Of a stretch of DNA of 64,000 nt, positions 15,365 through 24,461 are shown piece after piece (position 1 is the first letter of the stretch; every line of letters starts with the position of its first letter). Both the position numbers and the translations under genes were made by a program. This DNA is from SKVR01 sp964453995 (GTDB lineage Bacteria > Bacteroidota > Bacteroidia > Bacteroidales > UBA7960). Under the pieces are notes generated by a model. It was given only the letters and a program-made list of their open reading frames with translations. It did no database searches and was not told where the DNA came from. The DNA lies in the NCBI GenBank assembly GCA_964453995.1, contig CAYVQC010000017.1, positions 1 through 64,000 on the forward strand, read 5' to 3'.

Positions 15365-16657
15365 ATGAAGTTCCACCGTAAATTTTGGATGTTATTATTC
15401 ATACTTATTTTTTCTTTTTCTGCAAAAGCGCAGGATACCATCCGCGTAATGCAGTATAACCTTATGTTTTACGGTATGTATACCGACTTCTGTACATCGG
15501 CCAATAATAATGTATCCGATAAAGACCAGTATCTTGAAACTATTCTCGGATATTTTAAACCCGATATATTTATAGCCAATGAGATGGGTCGCGGGGCCAG
15601 TAATATAACCCAATTGTTAAACAATGCCTTGAATGTGAATGGTGTCGATTATTACGATCATGGTACCTACACCAACTCTTCCAATGGTTGGTTTGCCAAT
15701 GCATTGTATTACGACTCACGAAAATTTGGCCTGCTTTACGAGGCTGTTCCCAATTCTACCCTGCGCGATATTAATCTCTACAAGCTTTACTATAAAGCCG
15801 ATGATCTTCATCTTACCGGCGATACCACATTCCTTACTGTTATTGCTGCTCACCTTAAGGCCGGACAGGATGCATCGGACCAGCAGACCCGCACTACCAT
15901 GATTTCAAACGTAATGAATTACCTTGGCAGCAACAATTATTCGGGCAACATTATATTTGCCGGTGATTTTAATATGCGTTCATCCTTTGAACAGGCATAC
16001 CAGATTATGGTTGCCCACGCCAACCCGTTTATCCGGTTGAATGACCCAGTTGATATGAACGGGGTTTGGGGAAATAACCCGGATATGGCTCTCTACCACA
16101 CCCAAAGCCCACGCACGGGTAGCCATGACTGTTTTGTAACCGGTGGCATGGATGACCGGTACGATTTTATCCTCACCAGTATGCCTGTTCTGGAAGGTAC
16201 ACATGGGCTTCATTATGTTGATGATAGTTATGTTACTATTGGGCAGGACGGAAACCGCTACAACCAGTCTTTGCTCAATCCGGCCAATTACAGCCAACCA
16301 GAAGAGGTTCTGTCTGCTCTTTACAATATGTCGGATCACTTGCCGGTGATGCTGAAAATGATAACCACAGATCCTACTTCTGTTACAGACCCCTTTGCCG
16401 CATCAGATGCTGAATTGTTCGTTACCAGCCCTTTTAGGGAAAAATTGAGAATCGATCTCAAATCCACTTCAGCCGGAGTTGCCGAAATTTCTCTTTACTC
16501 AGTTTCAGGAGCAAAAAACTATACTGTATCCCGGTCAATTCTACAGGGTATAAATTCGATAGTGGAAGATATTCCCTCTTTAGGCAAAGGCGTTTTTGTA
16601 TTAAGGGTTATTTTGCCCAATGATCATGTAATTACACGGAAAATCATAAAACTCTGA
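15365..16657 (+). CDS. Secreted endonuclease/exonuclease/phosphatase-family protein with T9SS tail
   Basis: About 430 residues from the ATG at 15365; a longer in-frame start would overlap eno and its terminator. A signal peptide (FWMLLFILIFSFSAKAQ) is followed by an EEP-fold domain: RVMQYNLMFYG, a metal-site-like FIANEMGRG, FAGDFNM and the catalytic-type SDHLPVM near the end of the domain. The last 75 residues (from about DAELFVTSPF) look like a T9SS type A sorting domain ending in VITRKIIKL. The protein is probably exported as a nuclease or phosphodiesterase for extracellular DNA or phosphate esters; the substrate is not inferable. Two phosphate transporters follow, which fits phosphate scavenging but proves nothing. 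Confidence 0.8.
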   Translation: MKFHRKFWMLLFILIFSFSAKAQDTIRVMQYNLMFYGMYTDFCTSANNNVSDKDQYLETILGYFKPDIFIANEMGRGASNITQLLNNALNVNGVDYYDHGTYTNSSNGWFANALYYDSRKFGLLYEAVPNSTLRDINLYKLYYKADDLHLTGDTTFLTVIAAHLKAGQDASDQQTRTTMISNVMNYLGSNNYSGNIIFAGDFNMRSSFEQAYQIMVAHANPFIRLNDPVDMNGVWGNNPDMALYHTQSPRTGSHDCFVTGGMDDRYDFILTSMPVLEGTHGLHYVDDSYVTIGQDGNRYNQSLLNPANYSQPEEVLSALYNMSDHLPVMLKMITTDPTSVTDPFAASDAELFVTSPFREKLRIDLKSTSAGVAEISLYSVSGAKNYTVSRSILQGINSIVEDIPSLGKGVFVLRVILPNDHVITRKIIKL

Positions 16658-16742
16658 ATGTGATTTGCCTTTTCAATTTTGCCGATTTACCCATAAGATA
16701 AGAAAAGTAGCATATAAATTCGTAAATCTTGCAAACAATGGA

Positions 16743-16832
16743 TATCTTTGTCCTACGCTCAAAGTCTTGTAGGATACACAGGAAAATTAATAATAAATTA
16801 ATACAGGAAAATCATGCCTCAGTGTAACTTTG
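16743..16832 (+). promoter_or_regulatory. Promoter region of the Pit-type transporter
   Basis: TAACTTTG (16825-16832) matches the phylum's -7 consensus and would place the start site about 15 bases before the gene. A second match, TATCTTTG (16743-16750), lies further upstream next to an inverted repeat, TCCTAC (16751-16756) with GTAGGA (16769-16774), a possible operator. No good -33 element is visible for either. The remaining sequence in this 196-base gap is AT-rich without other signals. Confidence 0.45.
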
Positions 16833-16853
16833 CGGCAAAAATGAAGCACTAAA

Positions 16854-19109
16854 ATGGAAAACATCTATTTATTTTTTGTAATTGCACTGTTTGTTCTTGC
16901 TATTTCTGATTTGATTGTTGGTGTTGGAAATGATGCGGTAAATTTTCTCAATTCCGCCATAGGTTCAAGGGTAGCCTCAAAGAAAGTAATTTATTTTGTT
17001 GCCTCGCTGGGGGTTTTGCTGGGGGCAACTTTTTCCAGCGGGATGATGGAGGTGGCGCGTAGCGGTGTTTTTCATCCCGATCAGTTCTTTTTCAATGAGA
17101 TCATGGTGATCTTCCTGGCAGTTATGATTACAGATATTATTCTGCTGGACTCCTTTAATACCTTCGGACTTCCCACCTCCACAACAGTATCCATCGTTTT
17201 TGAGTTGCTTGGTGCTGCTGTGGCAGTTTCACTCTATAAGATTTATTTCACTCCCGATGCTATCCAGGATCTGGGCAATTACATCAATTCAGGAAGAGCC
17301 CTGGCCATCATTTCCGGAATCTTGCTTTCTGTGGTCATCGCCTTTACTGTAGGTGCCATTGTGCAGTTTTTCTCGCGCCTCCTATTTACTTTTAATTTCG
17401 AGCGCAAGATGCCCTATTTTGGTGCGGTGTGGGGTAGTGTAGCCATTACTTCGATTGTATATTTTATCCTGGTGAAAGGTGCAAGCGGTGCTTCTTTTAT
17501 GACCCCTGCCACTGTAGACTGGATACAATCCAATACCACCCTTATTCTTGTTTCCTGTTTCATTGGGTTTGCTGTACTTTCCCAAATCCTGATCTCATTG
17601 TTTAAGGTGAATATTTTCAGGATCATTGTGCTCATTGGAACCTTTTCTATTGCCATGGCCTTTGCCGGCAATGACCTGGTGAATTTTATCGGCGTGCCAT
17701 TGGCCGGTTACGAATCATTCCGGCTTTTCCTGGCCGATCCAACCATAGATCCTAATTCATTTACAATGGAATCCCTGTTGCTGCCGGTACAAACGCCTAC
17801 CTACTTCTTGCTGGCAGCAGGTATTATCATGATCCTTGCACTTCTTTTTTCCAAAAAGGCACGTTCAGTTACCGAAACGGAAGTAGACCTTGCAAGGCAG
17901 GGTGAAGGTTATGAACGATTTTCCTCTTCTTTGTTTGCACAGGCTTTGGTACGCCGTTCAAGGGCAATTTCAAAAGTTGTCAGTGCAGTTATTCCTCAGT
18001 CACTTCAAAACAAAATTGAAAAAAGATTTGATCCTACCATAAGCCAGCGAAGGAATAAGATAACAAAAAATACAGCTGAATTTGATCTTCTCAGGGCCTC
18101 CGTCAATATGTTTGTGGCAAGTATTCTTATTGCCCTTGCCACATCCCTGAAACTTCCCCTTTCTACCACATACGTTACTTTTATGGTAGCTATGGGGACT
18201 TCTCTTTCCGACCGTGCCTGGGGGCGCGAAAGTGCTGTTTACCGTATTACCGGTGTAATTACTGTAATCGGGGGATGGTTTTTTACCGCATTTACCGCTT
18301 TTACTGCAGCTTTCATTTTTGCTATTTTCATCAGCTGGGGTGGTTACACTGCTACCATTGTAGCCCTTTTGATAGCTTTCGGGTTTGTGATCAGAACCAA
18401 CTTCATCCATAAGAAAAGAAGCATGGAAAAAACCAAAGCCATGGAAAAAATTGCCCGCTCGTGGGATGAAGAAAGTGTTATGACCGAGTGCAGAAAGAAT
18501 ATTGTACAAACCGTAAAAGGAGTGCAGAAGCTGCATTATGATATCACTACAAGCTTTTTGATGGAGAACCGCAAAGATTTGAAGAAGGCCATGAAAAAAG
18601 TTGATGATCTCAGTGGATTCACTAAAGAGCTGAAGAAAGACGTGTATATTACCCTTAAGAAACTTGAGGAAGATTCCATCGATACCGGCCATCACTATGT
18701 GCAGGTTTTAGATTATCTGAGAGAGATCACGCATTGTCTTAATTTTATCTCGGAACCCTTCAAGGAACACCTCGACAATTCTCATCCTGCTGTAATTGAT
18801 GAACAGGAGGCAAGAATATCTAAAGTGAGTCATCGTATCTCCAGATTATTTGGTGAGATTTTGAATCTGTTGAAAGAAGACAGATTTGATGAGCTTAACT
18901 CAATAATTTCGCAAAACCAGGAAATCGTTACTGAACTTGAAAAGATCAAGAAATTCCAGATTAGGCTTATTAAGGCTGAAAAGGTAGGTACCAGAAACAG
19001 TATGGTTATTTTCAATTATTTGTCTGAAACCAAGAATATGTTGCTGTATACGGTGAATCTGCTTAAGTCACAGCGCGACTTTTTGGCCAATAACAAAATG
19101 AGGTCTTAA
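16854..19109 (+). CDS. Inorganic phosphate transporter (Pit/PHO4 family) with C-terminal PhoU-like domain
   Basis: A 751-residue membrane protein. The PHO4 repeat appears twice, as VGVGNDAVNFLNSAIGSR (about 22-39) and FAGNDLVNFIGVPLAG (about 272-287), with GLPTSTTVSIVFELLG and LKLPLSTTYVTFMVAMG as the paired substrate-site segments. A cytoplasmic insert lies in the middle. From about residue 525 a soluble all-helical domain resembles PhoU/DUF47 proteins, usually separate regulators of Pit transporters, so transporter and regulator are fused here. It probably moves phosphate with a cation across the inner membrane. A second phosphate-type transporter follows. Confidence 0.9.
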   Translation: MENIYLFFVIALFVLAISDLIVGVGNDAVNFLNSAIGSRVASKKVIYFVASLGVLLGATFSSGMMEVARSGVFHPDQFFFNEIMVIFLAVMITDIILLDSFNTFGLPTSTTVSIVFELLGAAVAVSLYKIYFTPDAIQDLGNYINSGRALAIISGILLSVVIAFTVGAIVQFFSRLLFTFNFERKMPYFGAVWGSVAITSIVYFILVKGASGASFMTPATVDWIQSNTTLILVSCFIGFAVLSQILISLFKVNIFRIIVLIGTFSIAMAFAGNDLVNFIGVPLAGYESFRLFLADPTIDPNSFTMESLLLPVQTPTYFLLAAGIIMILALLFSKKARSVTETEVDLARQGEGYERFSSSLFAQALVRRSRAISKVVSAVIPQSLQNKIEKRFDPTISQRRNKITKNTAEFDLLRASVNMFVASILIALATSLKLPLSTTYVTFMVAMGTSLSDRAWGRESAVYRITGVITVIGGWFFTAFTAFTAAFIFAIFISWGGYTATIVALLIAFGFVIRTNFIHKKRSMEKTKAMEKIARSWDEESVMTECRKNIVQTVKGVQKLHYDITTSFLMENRKDLKKAMKKVDDLSGFTKELKKDVYITLKKLEEDSIDTGHHYVQVLDYLREITHCLNFISEPFKEHLDNSHPAVIDEQEARISKVSHRISRLFGEILNLLKEDRFDELNSIISQNQEIVTELEKIKKFQIRLIKAEKVGTRNSMVIFNYLSETKNMLLYTVNLLKSQRDFLANNKMRS

Positions 19110-19165
19110 CGTTTATATCTGTTATCTGCACCATGCCAATGGCCTAAATGATAAACTGTTTTTCT

Positions 19166-19228
19166 TACTTTTGCCAATGTTAAGTTTATGTTAACAAGTA
19201 AGGGTGCCACCTCATTTTACTAATTTTG
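19166..19228 (+). promoter_or_regulatory. Candidate promoters of the Na/Pi cotransporter
   Basis: Two exact TAnnTTTG matches lie in the 147-base gap: TACTTTTG (19166-19173) and TAATTTTG (19221-19228). The latter is about 28 bases before the ATG at 19257. Neither has a clear -33 element at 19-21 bases. Separate transcription from the preceding transporter is likely. Confidence 0.4.
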
Positions 19229-19256
19229 CTGTCCTTTAGCAAAACAAGCAGGACCA

Positions 19257-20957
19257 ATGAATTTCAGCCTTATTCAGTTTCTGACCCTGTTTGGAGCCCT
19301 GAGTCTCTTTCTCTTCGGAATGAAGGTAATGAGCGAAGGTATCCAAAAGCTCGCCGGCGATAAATTGCGCTCAATCCTTAGTGCAATGACCTCAAACCGT
19401 GTACTTGGTGTAATTACAGGGTTCCTGGTTACTACCCTTGTACAGTCATCTTCGGCTTCCACCGTTATGGTAGTTAGCTTTGTGAATGCTGGCCTGCTCA
19501 ACCTGGTGCAGTCTATCGGGGTGATCATGGGGGCTAATATCGGAACTACTACCACTGCATGGCTGATCTCGTTCCTGGGATTTAAACTCAATATTGCAGC
19601 CTTATCATTACCAATTATCGGGCTTGCCTTCCCGCTGCTTTATTTTTCGCGCGATAAGATTACCTCGTTGGGAGAGACGCTGTTGGGCTTTGCACTTTTG
19701 TTTATGGGTCTTGGCCTGATGCAATCATCAGTGCCGGATCTTCGCGAAAATCCGCAAATGTTTGAGGCCCTCCAGAATCTAACCGATTATGGCTTCGGAA
19801 GCCTATTGATATTCCTGGGTATTGGTACTGTGCTTACCATTGTTTTACAATCTTCCAGTGCTACCATGGCTCTCACCCTGGTAATGTGTAATAATGGATG
19901 GATAGGCTATGAACATGGTGCCGCTATCGTGCTGGGAGAAAATATAGGTACTACCATTACTGCCAACCTGGCCGCCCTGGTTGGGAATGTACACGCTAAA
20001 CGAACTGCCCTCGCTCACACCCTCTTTAATGTCGTTGGGGTCATCTGGATGTTGATGTTGTTCCCTTTCTTTATCAATGGGATCGACTCTTACATGACCC
20101 ACATAGGGTTGAACTCACCCTTTGAGGATCCTGCAATGGTACCTTTTGGTTTGGCCATTTTTCATACTACTTTCAATATTGGCAATACCTTGCTTTTGAT
20201 CGGCTTTGTCAAATATATCGTTTTGGCGGTTGAGCAGATCATTCCTTCCAAAGGTAGAACCGACGAAAGGCATCAACTGGAATTTTTTGGACTGGGATTC
20301 CTGCATATGGCTGAACTTTCAGTACTGCAGGCCAAACGCGAAACCCTTCGATTCTGCGATCTGGGGCACCGGATGTTTAATTTTATTCCGGAAATGATAT
20401 ACCAGACTGATCGCAAAAAGTTTATCAAAATTCTGGCAAGGGTAAGTAAATACGAAGAAATTACCGACAGGGTAGAGGTAGAGATCACAACCTTTCTTGT
20501 TAAAGTTTCGCGCAAACAGATCAGTGTAAGGGCTTCGGAGCAACTACGACGCCTTAGGATGGTGTGCAGTGAAGTGGAAAAGATTGGCGATATCTGTTTT
20601 AAAATGGCTACCCTGCTCGAAAAAAAGAAAGAAGATAATGCATACTTTACGCCCAGCCAGAGGGAAGAATTGGATAAGATGTTTTCTCTTGTAAATGAAG
20701 CCTTTGAAATGATGATCCTCAATATCGAACGGGGTGAGGTGTATGCAAGAAACAATATTTCCAAGGCTTACGAACTGGAAAAGGGGATAAATGAATTCCG
20801 CGACAATGTGAGTGTGGAAGTTATTGATGACCTGGACAAAGGTTCATCCCATGTAAAAAGTGGCTTTTATTTCAATAAGCTGATCTCTTCCTGCGAAAAG
20901 ATAGGTGATTCCATCCTGAATATCAACGAAGCTATTGCAGGGGTTAATATTGAATAA
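19257..20957 (+). CDS. Na+/phosphate cotransporter family protein (NptA/YjbB type) with PhoU-like domain
   Basis: A 566-residue protein. The membrane half (about 1-330) carries the two hallmark repeats TLVQSSSASTVMVVSFVNAG and IVLQSSSATMALTLVM, each followed by a G-x-N-I-G-T-T motif (GANIGTTTTAW and GENIGTTITAN). The C-terminal half (about 350-560) is a helical PhoU-like domain with a conserved-looking EKIGDICFKMATLLEKK and SCEKIGDSILNINEA. Known members carry out sodium-coupled phosphate transport; export or import direction cannot be told. It converges with the minus-strand gene at 20989. Confidence 0.9.
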   Translation: MNFSLIQFLTLFGALSLFLFGMKVMSEGIQKLAGDKLRSILSAMTSNRVLGVITGFLVTTLVQSSSASTVMVVSFVNAGLLNLVQSIGVIMGANIGTTTTAWLISFLGFKLNIAALSLPIIGLAFPLLYFSRDKITSLGETLLGFALLFMGLGLMQSSVPDLRENPQMFEALQNLTDYGFGSLLIFLGIGTVLTIVLQSSSATMALTLVMCNNGWIGYEHGAAIVLGENIGTTITANLAALVGNVHAKRTALAHTLFNVVGVIWMLMLFPFFINGIDSYMTHIGLNSPFEDPAMVPFGLAIFHTTFNIGNTLLLIGFVKYIVLAVEQIIPSKGRTDERHQLEFFGLGFLHMAELSVLQAKRETLRFCDLGHRMFNFIPEMIYQTDRKKFIKILARVSKYEEITDRVEVEITTFLVKVSRKQISVRASEQLRRLRMVCSEVEKIGDICFKMATLLEKKKEDNAYFTPSQREELDKMFSLVNEAFEMMILNIERGEVYARNNISKAYELEKGINEFRDNVSVEVIDDLDKGSSHVKSGFYFNKLISSCEKIGDSILNINEAIAGVNIE

Positions 20958-20988
20958 CCCGTTGGTGTAGGGTTTTGAATTCTGTATT

Positions 20989-22743
20989 TTAATTTTCGCA
21001 AACCAGGTTGTAATTGCCTGTTTCTTTTCTTACCAATTGTTTTACACGCAAAGCTGCAGTTTCGGGTTTGTCATCATTGATATTGAGCAATAATATATTG
21101 CCCACATTCCATTTTCGCATTATGGGCTTTACAAGTCTTTCTCTTACTACCCACAGCTGGGTAATTCCGGAGGTAGATACGAGCTCTTCAATTGCGGGTG
21201 CCCATCCTTTTCCGTTGATCTCCAATGGACCGATCTCATCGATTACAATCAGGTCTGGGGTATGCTTTACGCTGTTTGATAGTATCTCGCATCCCATTTT
21301 GATGGTGTTCTTGTTGAAATAAAACCTTCCGTATTGTAATTGACCCTGCTGCGGTATAATTGTGCACAACTCAGCCCCGGTGCCGGTATTAATTTCCTTT
21401 ATAGAATATGAATTGCGATGGTTATCGTTGGTATTGCCAAGGGTTACAAATCCACTTACCCTGATTCCCTCGCTTTTGAGGATGTCGGTTATCTTTGTGG
21501 TGAAGGTGGTTTTCCCCCGGTTAATACCCCCCGTAACAATGATTATATTTGGCCGGTTTTCTTCTGAGTACCTGAAATCGGTGAGCATAGAAGCAGACCT
21601 GTTAAGCATTGTTCGGGTAAGCCTGCGAAATCGTTTCACACTTTGGGTGTGTTCATAAAATTCATTCATTATGCCAGGAAGAGCCGAAAATGCAAGTTCC
21701 ATGGCCTGGTAAAGATTTCGAAACCCCTTGTTGTAAAGCAGGTTTTTCAGTACCGGGTTTTTTAATTCCGCACTGATCATAGCAAAGCATGAAAGCACCA
21801 ACAAAGCTCTCATGCCCATATTCAATCCGGGGGCAATGCCCTGCCAATGGTAGATTTGTTCTAACCCGTTTTTGAATGCAGCTGTAAGAGCCACAATGAT
21901 CAGCAATTGTATCCATAAAGCGGGCTTTTTGATAAATCGCATACTGCCGGGGTATCGAAGATAAGCAGCCCCAACTACTACCAGTACCAGTGTTGCTGCA
22001 ACCCATGTTGTGGCCTGGCTGATGGTGATCATCCCTCCGGTAAGAAGAATGAAGGCAGCTACCAGCCAAACAACCGAATGATTCTTTTTCCGGGTGTATT
22101 TGAAAAGATCACTTTGAGCAACTTTTTCCAGGTGTTGGCCAAAGTGCTTGTTGCTGCTGTTTTTCAGAAAATTCACACCCGCCTGGTTGCCCATAAGCGC
22201 TGCCATAGCTCCGCTGCTGAGGTATACGATGCTGAGCAGCAATAGAAGGTATCCCGGATGGATTTCGCCCATACCAGTTTGGCGAATGGCAAACGCATAC
22301 ATATTTTCAAGCAATACTACAAGGTCCCATCCATAAAGAATGAGTAGTGTAACAGCCTTTTGTACCAGCGCACTGAAAACAGCCAGTGCTCCGCCTACCA
22401 TAAAGCCGAAATTGTTCTTCCCCAAAATGCGAATAGTAAAATCCAGAATAACTGCCTGAGAAAAAATACCAATCATGGGGCCCAGAATCATTGCACTGGG
22501 CGAAATGGATTTCATGAGTGCACAAATCAAACCCGCACGCCATATCAGTCCATGTACAGGCCATACCCTGAAAAACGCCATCACAAGGTATACTGTAATA
22601 AACGAAAGCACCGACCCGGCAAAGGGCAATTTCAGATTGTGCAACAAGCTTCCCAGAACGATTTCTACAGTTGCCCATAAACTGCCCACTACAGCTGCTT
22701 TAAGCCATTTTTCGGAGAGTTGTTTTTTAGGAAAGTACTGCAT
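20989..22743 (-). CDS. Single-chain ECF-like transporter with THEP1-type NTPase domain
   Basis: A 584-residue three-part protein. Residues 1-190 hold about six hydrophobic segments laid out like an ECF S component. Residues 220-375 hold more membrane segments followed by a helical stretch (GLNMGMRALLVLSCF...AMELAFSALPGIMNE) resembling the EcfT/CbiQ coupling subunit. Residues 398-584 form a soluble P-loop domain with Walker A GGINRGKT (405-412) and Walker B DLIVIDEIGPLE (497-508), the pattern of THEP1/NTPase_1 proteins. The ABC signature LSGGQ is absent. The substrate is unknown. The neighbouring mobA hints at molybdate or cofactor metabolism, but that is context only. The THEP1 call is strong; the ECF-like calls are by eye. 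Confidence 0.7.
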   Translation of the reverse strand: MQYFPKKQLSEKWLKAAVVGSLWATVEIVLGSLLHNLKLPFAGSVLSFITVYLVMAFFRVWPVHGLIWRAGLICALMKSISPSAMILGPMIGIFSQAVILDFTIRILGKNNFGFMVGGALAVFSALVQKAVTLLILYGWDLVVLLENMYAFAIRQTGMGEIHPGYLLLLLSIVYLSSGAMAALMGNQAGVNFLKNSSNKHFGQHLEKVAQSDLFKYTRKKNHSVVWLVAAFILLTGGMITISQATTWVAATLVLVVVGAAYLRYPGSMRFIKKPALWIQLLIIVALTAAFKNGLEQIYHWQGIAPGLNMGMRALLVLSCFAMISAELKNPVLKNLLYNKGFRNLYQAMELAFSALPGIMNEFYEHTQSVKRFRRLTRTMLNRSASMLTDFRYSEENRPNIIIVTGGINRGKTTFTTKITDILKSEGIRVSGFVTLGNTNDNHRNSYSIKEINTGTGAELCTIIPQQGQLQYGRFYFNKNTIKMGCEILSNSVKHTPDLIVIDEIGPLEINGKGWAPAIEELVSTSGITQLWVVRERLVKPIMRKWNVGNILLLNINDDKPETAALRVKQLVRKETGNYNLVCEN

Positions 22744-22819
22744 GGGAGTGGGTAGTGTAATTTATTCGTTGATGTTGAGTCGTTGATCAGGTGAATTTGT
22801 GATTTGGCTTGTTGAAGGA

Positions 22820-23401
22820 TTAATCTATGTCTTCCCGGTAATTTATGTTGGCAAACAGTTTTTCTGAATAGAACTCTTCCCCTTCAATTTCAGGATACAA
22901 AATTTTCAGGGGTGCTATGGCATCAATTATTTTAAAGCGTTCCTCTCTCAAAGCATTCTCAAGCACATTGGTACAACTCTTATGGTAATAGCTTGCCATG
23001 GTTTCCCTAAACCCCTTGTGCATGGGCATAACTATTTGGTATCCGGGGCTTTTCTGCAATATCAGGGAAAAAAGCCGGGTATCAAGCCAGGGCATATCAC
23101 ATCCAATTACCAGGTGATGCTCAGTTACCGATTGTTGTAAACAGGCATGAATACCAGCCAACGGGCCACTGCCGGCATAAAAGTCCTCGACAGTGGGTAA
23201 CCCGGTAAATGAAAACTGCTCAGGTTGATTTGTACTCAGCAACAAATGGCCGCACAGGGGTTGAAGAATTGCAACAGAGTATTCCACCAGTTTTTTACCC
23301 TGGTATGAAAACAAGGCCTTATTGCTGCCAAAGCGGCTGCTCTTGCCTCCCGCGAGGATGATTCCGGTAACCTCCTGTGGCGAAATGATAACATCAGTCA
23401 T
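22820..23401 (-). CDS. mobA: Molybdenum cofactor guanylyltransferase
   Basis: A 193-residue nucleotidyltransferase that attaches GMP to molybdopterin. The N-terminal nucleotide-binding loop is TGIILAGGKSSRFGSNKAL (about residues 12-30), with PTVEDFYAGSGPLAGIHACL and the metal-binding-type GCDMPWLD further on. Length and order match MobA; the related MobA-like NTP transferases of other pathways are less likely given the motif pattern. It lies between the ECF/THEP1 gene (76 bases downstream) and a DUF2461 gene (42 bases upstream), all on the minus strand. Confidence 0.85.
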   Translation of the reverse strand: MTDVIISPQEVTGIILAGGKSSRFGSNKALFSYQGKKLVEYSVAILQPLCGHLLLSTNQPEQFSFTGLPTVEDFYAGSGPLAGIHACLQQSVTEHHLVIGCDMPWLDTRLFSLILQKSPGYQIVMPMHKGFRETMASYYHKSCTNVLENALREERFKIIDAIAPLKILYPEIEGEEFYSEKLFANINYREDID

Positions 23402-23443
23402 TATTGGTTGAGAGCTTGATGGGAGATGTAGGAGTTATCATGG

Positions 23444-24133
23444 TCAGCGATAGGATTCATTACCAGCTCTTAATGCCCTGTTGAGAAAGTCATTGAGAGG
23501 CTTAAGGCTCCTGAAAACTTCTACCACCTTATGAATTGCTGCAGGATAAACCAACATATCAGCAGGTATTTCAGTAGTTGCAGTAAAACTCTTGAGTTTC
23601 AAATATTCCAGTGCCTTCCCGCTTTCATTGAAGCCCTTCGGGGGACGGGTAAGCATGATGTCTGGTGAACGATCCAGATCGCCATACGTTTCTCTGAAAT
23701 CCTGTGAAGAAAGAATTTCATCCAGGTCTTCATAGAAGTGTGCTATTTCAGTCCTTACCTTTTTGAGCATGTCGGGAGCGGGCATATAAAGGCCGCCACC
23801 TGCAAAGGATCCCTGTTCTTCATCAAGATGCATATAATAGCCGGCGTATTCCATTTTTTTTCCATAAGGGGTAATGATTATGCCCAGGTGTGTTTTGTAG
23901 GGGCTTTTGTCTTTGGAGAACCTTATGTCGCGGTTGATGCGGAAAATGCAATCTTTCACCTGCAAATGTGATAAGTGATGGTCATATTTTTGCATTTCCT
24001 CCAGCAAGCGCGAAACCAGGTGGTGGTAGTCCTTTTTTACAGCCACGTAGCGATGGCGGTTTTGGTCAAACCATTGTTTATGATTGTTGAGCCTGAGTTC
24101 TCTGAAAAACTCCAGTGTGTCCTGTGATAGCAT
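23444..24133 (-). CDS. DUF2461 family protein
   Basis: A 229-residue cytoplasmic protein of the DUF2461 (TIGR02453-type) family. Recognisable pieces are LEFFRELRLNNHKQWFDQNRH near the start, CIFRINRDIRFSKDKSPYKTH, and GGGLYMPAPDMLKKVR in the middle. The function of the family is not established. It starts 18 bases after the small zinc-ribbon gene and appears to be in the same transcription unit as mobA. No signal peptide or membrane segment is seen. Confidence 0.85.
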   Translation of the reverse strand: MLSQDTLEFFRELRLNNHKQWFDQNRHRYVAVKKDYHHLVSRLLEEMQKYDHHLSHLQVKDCIFRINRDIRFSKDKSPYKTHLGIIITPYGKKMEYAGYYMHLDEEQGSFAGGGLYMPAPDMLKKVRTEIAHFYEDLDEILSSQDFRETYGDLDRSPDIMLTRPPKGFNESGKALEYLKLKSFTATTEIPADMLVYPAAIHKVVEVFRSLKPLNDFLNRALRAGNESYR

Positions 24134-24151
24134 AGTGTAAACGGGTTTAGG

Positions 24152-24388
24152 TTATTGAAAACGGCTGCATCCTGGATTGTGACAGGCTCCACCGCCACAT
24201 CCCATGGGGACTTCAGTTTTTGCTTTGCCAGGATTCGGAGTTCTTTTCTCGGAGCATTCCTGCTGGCATTGGGGGCAATAAGCAATGTATTTCCAACATG
24301 GGCCGTAGATGTAATCCTGGTATTCCTTCTTCAGGCCCTGGCTGTCTTCAAAGGTAAGGCTGCATGCTGCACAAAAAAAAGTACTCAT
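24152..24388 (-). CDS. Small Cys-rich zinc-ribbon-like protein
   Basis: A 78-residue protein with three Cys clusters: FFCAACSLTF at residues 5-14, YCPQCQQEC in the middle, and MGCGGGACHNPGCSRF at the end. The first two pairs could form a zinc ribbon. The last cluster (C-x4-C-x4-C) is suggestive of a second metal site. No family was recognised. A strong promoter precedes it, so it is the first gene of the minus-strand unit leading to DUF2461, mobA and the ECF/THEP1 gene. Confidence 0.65.
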   Translation of the reverse strand: MSTFFCAACSLTFEDSQGLKKEYQDYIYGPCWKYIAYCPQCQQECSEKRTPNPGKAKTEVPMGCGGGACHNPGCSRFQ

Positions 24389-24430
24389 ATGGATAGGGAT
24401 TTAGTTTGTTTGATGACTGTTATAAACATT

Positions 24431-24461
24431 CAAAAGTAAAGCATTGGCAACATCTTTCCAA
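24431..24461 (-). promoter_or_regulatory. Promoter of the zinc-ribbon/DUF2461/mobA unit
   Basis: On the minus strand TTG (24461-24459) and TACTTTTG (24438-24431) are separated by exactly 20 bases, matching both elements of the Bacteroidota promoter. Transcription would begin near 24425, about 36 bases ahead of the ATG at 24388. Confidence 0.7.

Noticed and set aside
18000..18695. 231-codon minus-strand frame in the phosphate transporter
   Set aside because: Antisense to a clear PHO4/PhoU protein and without family features.
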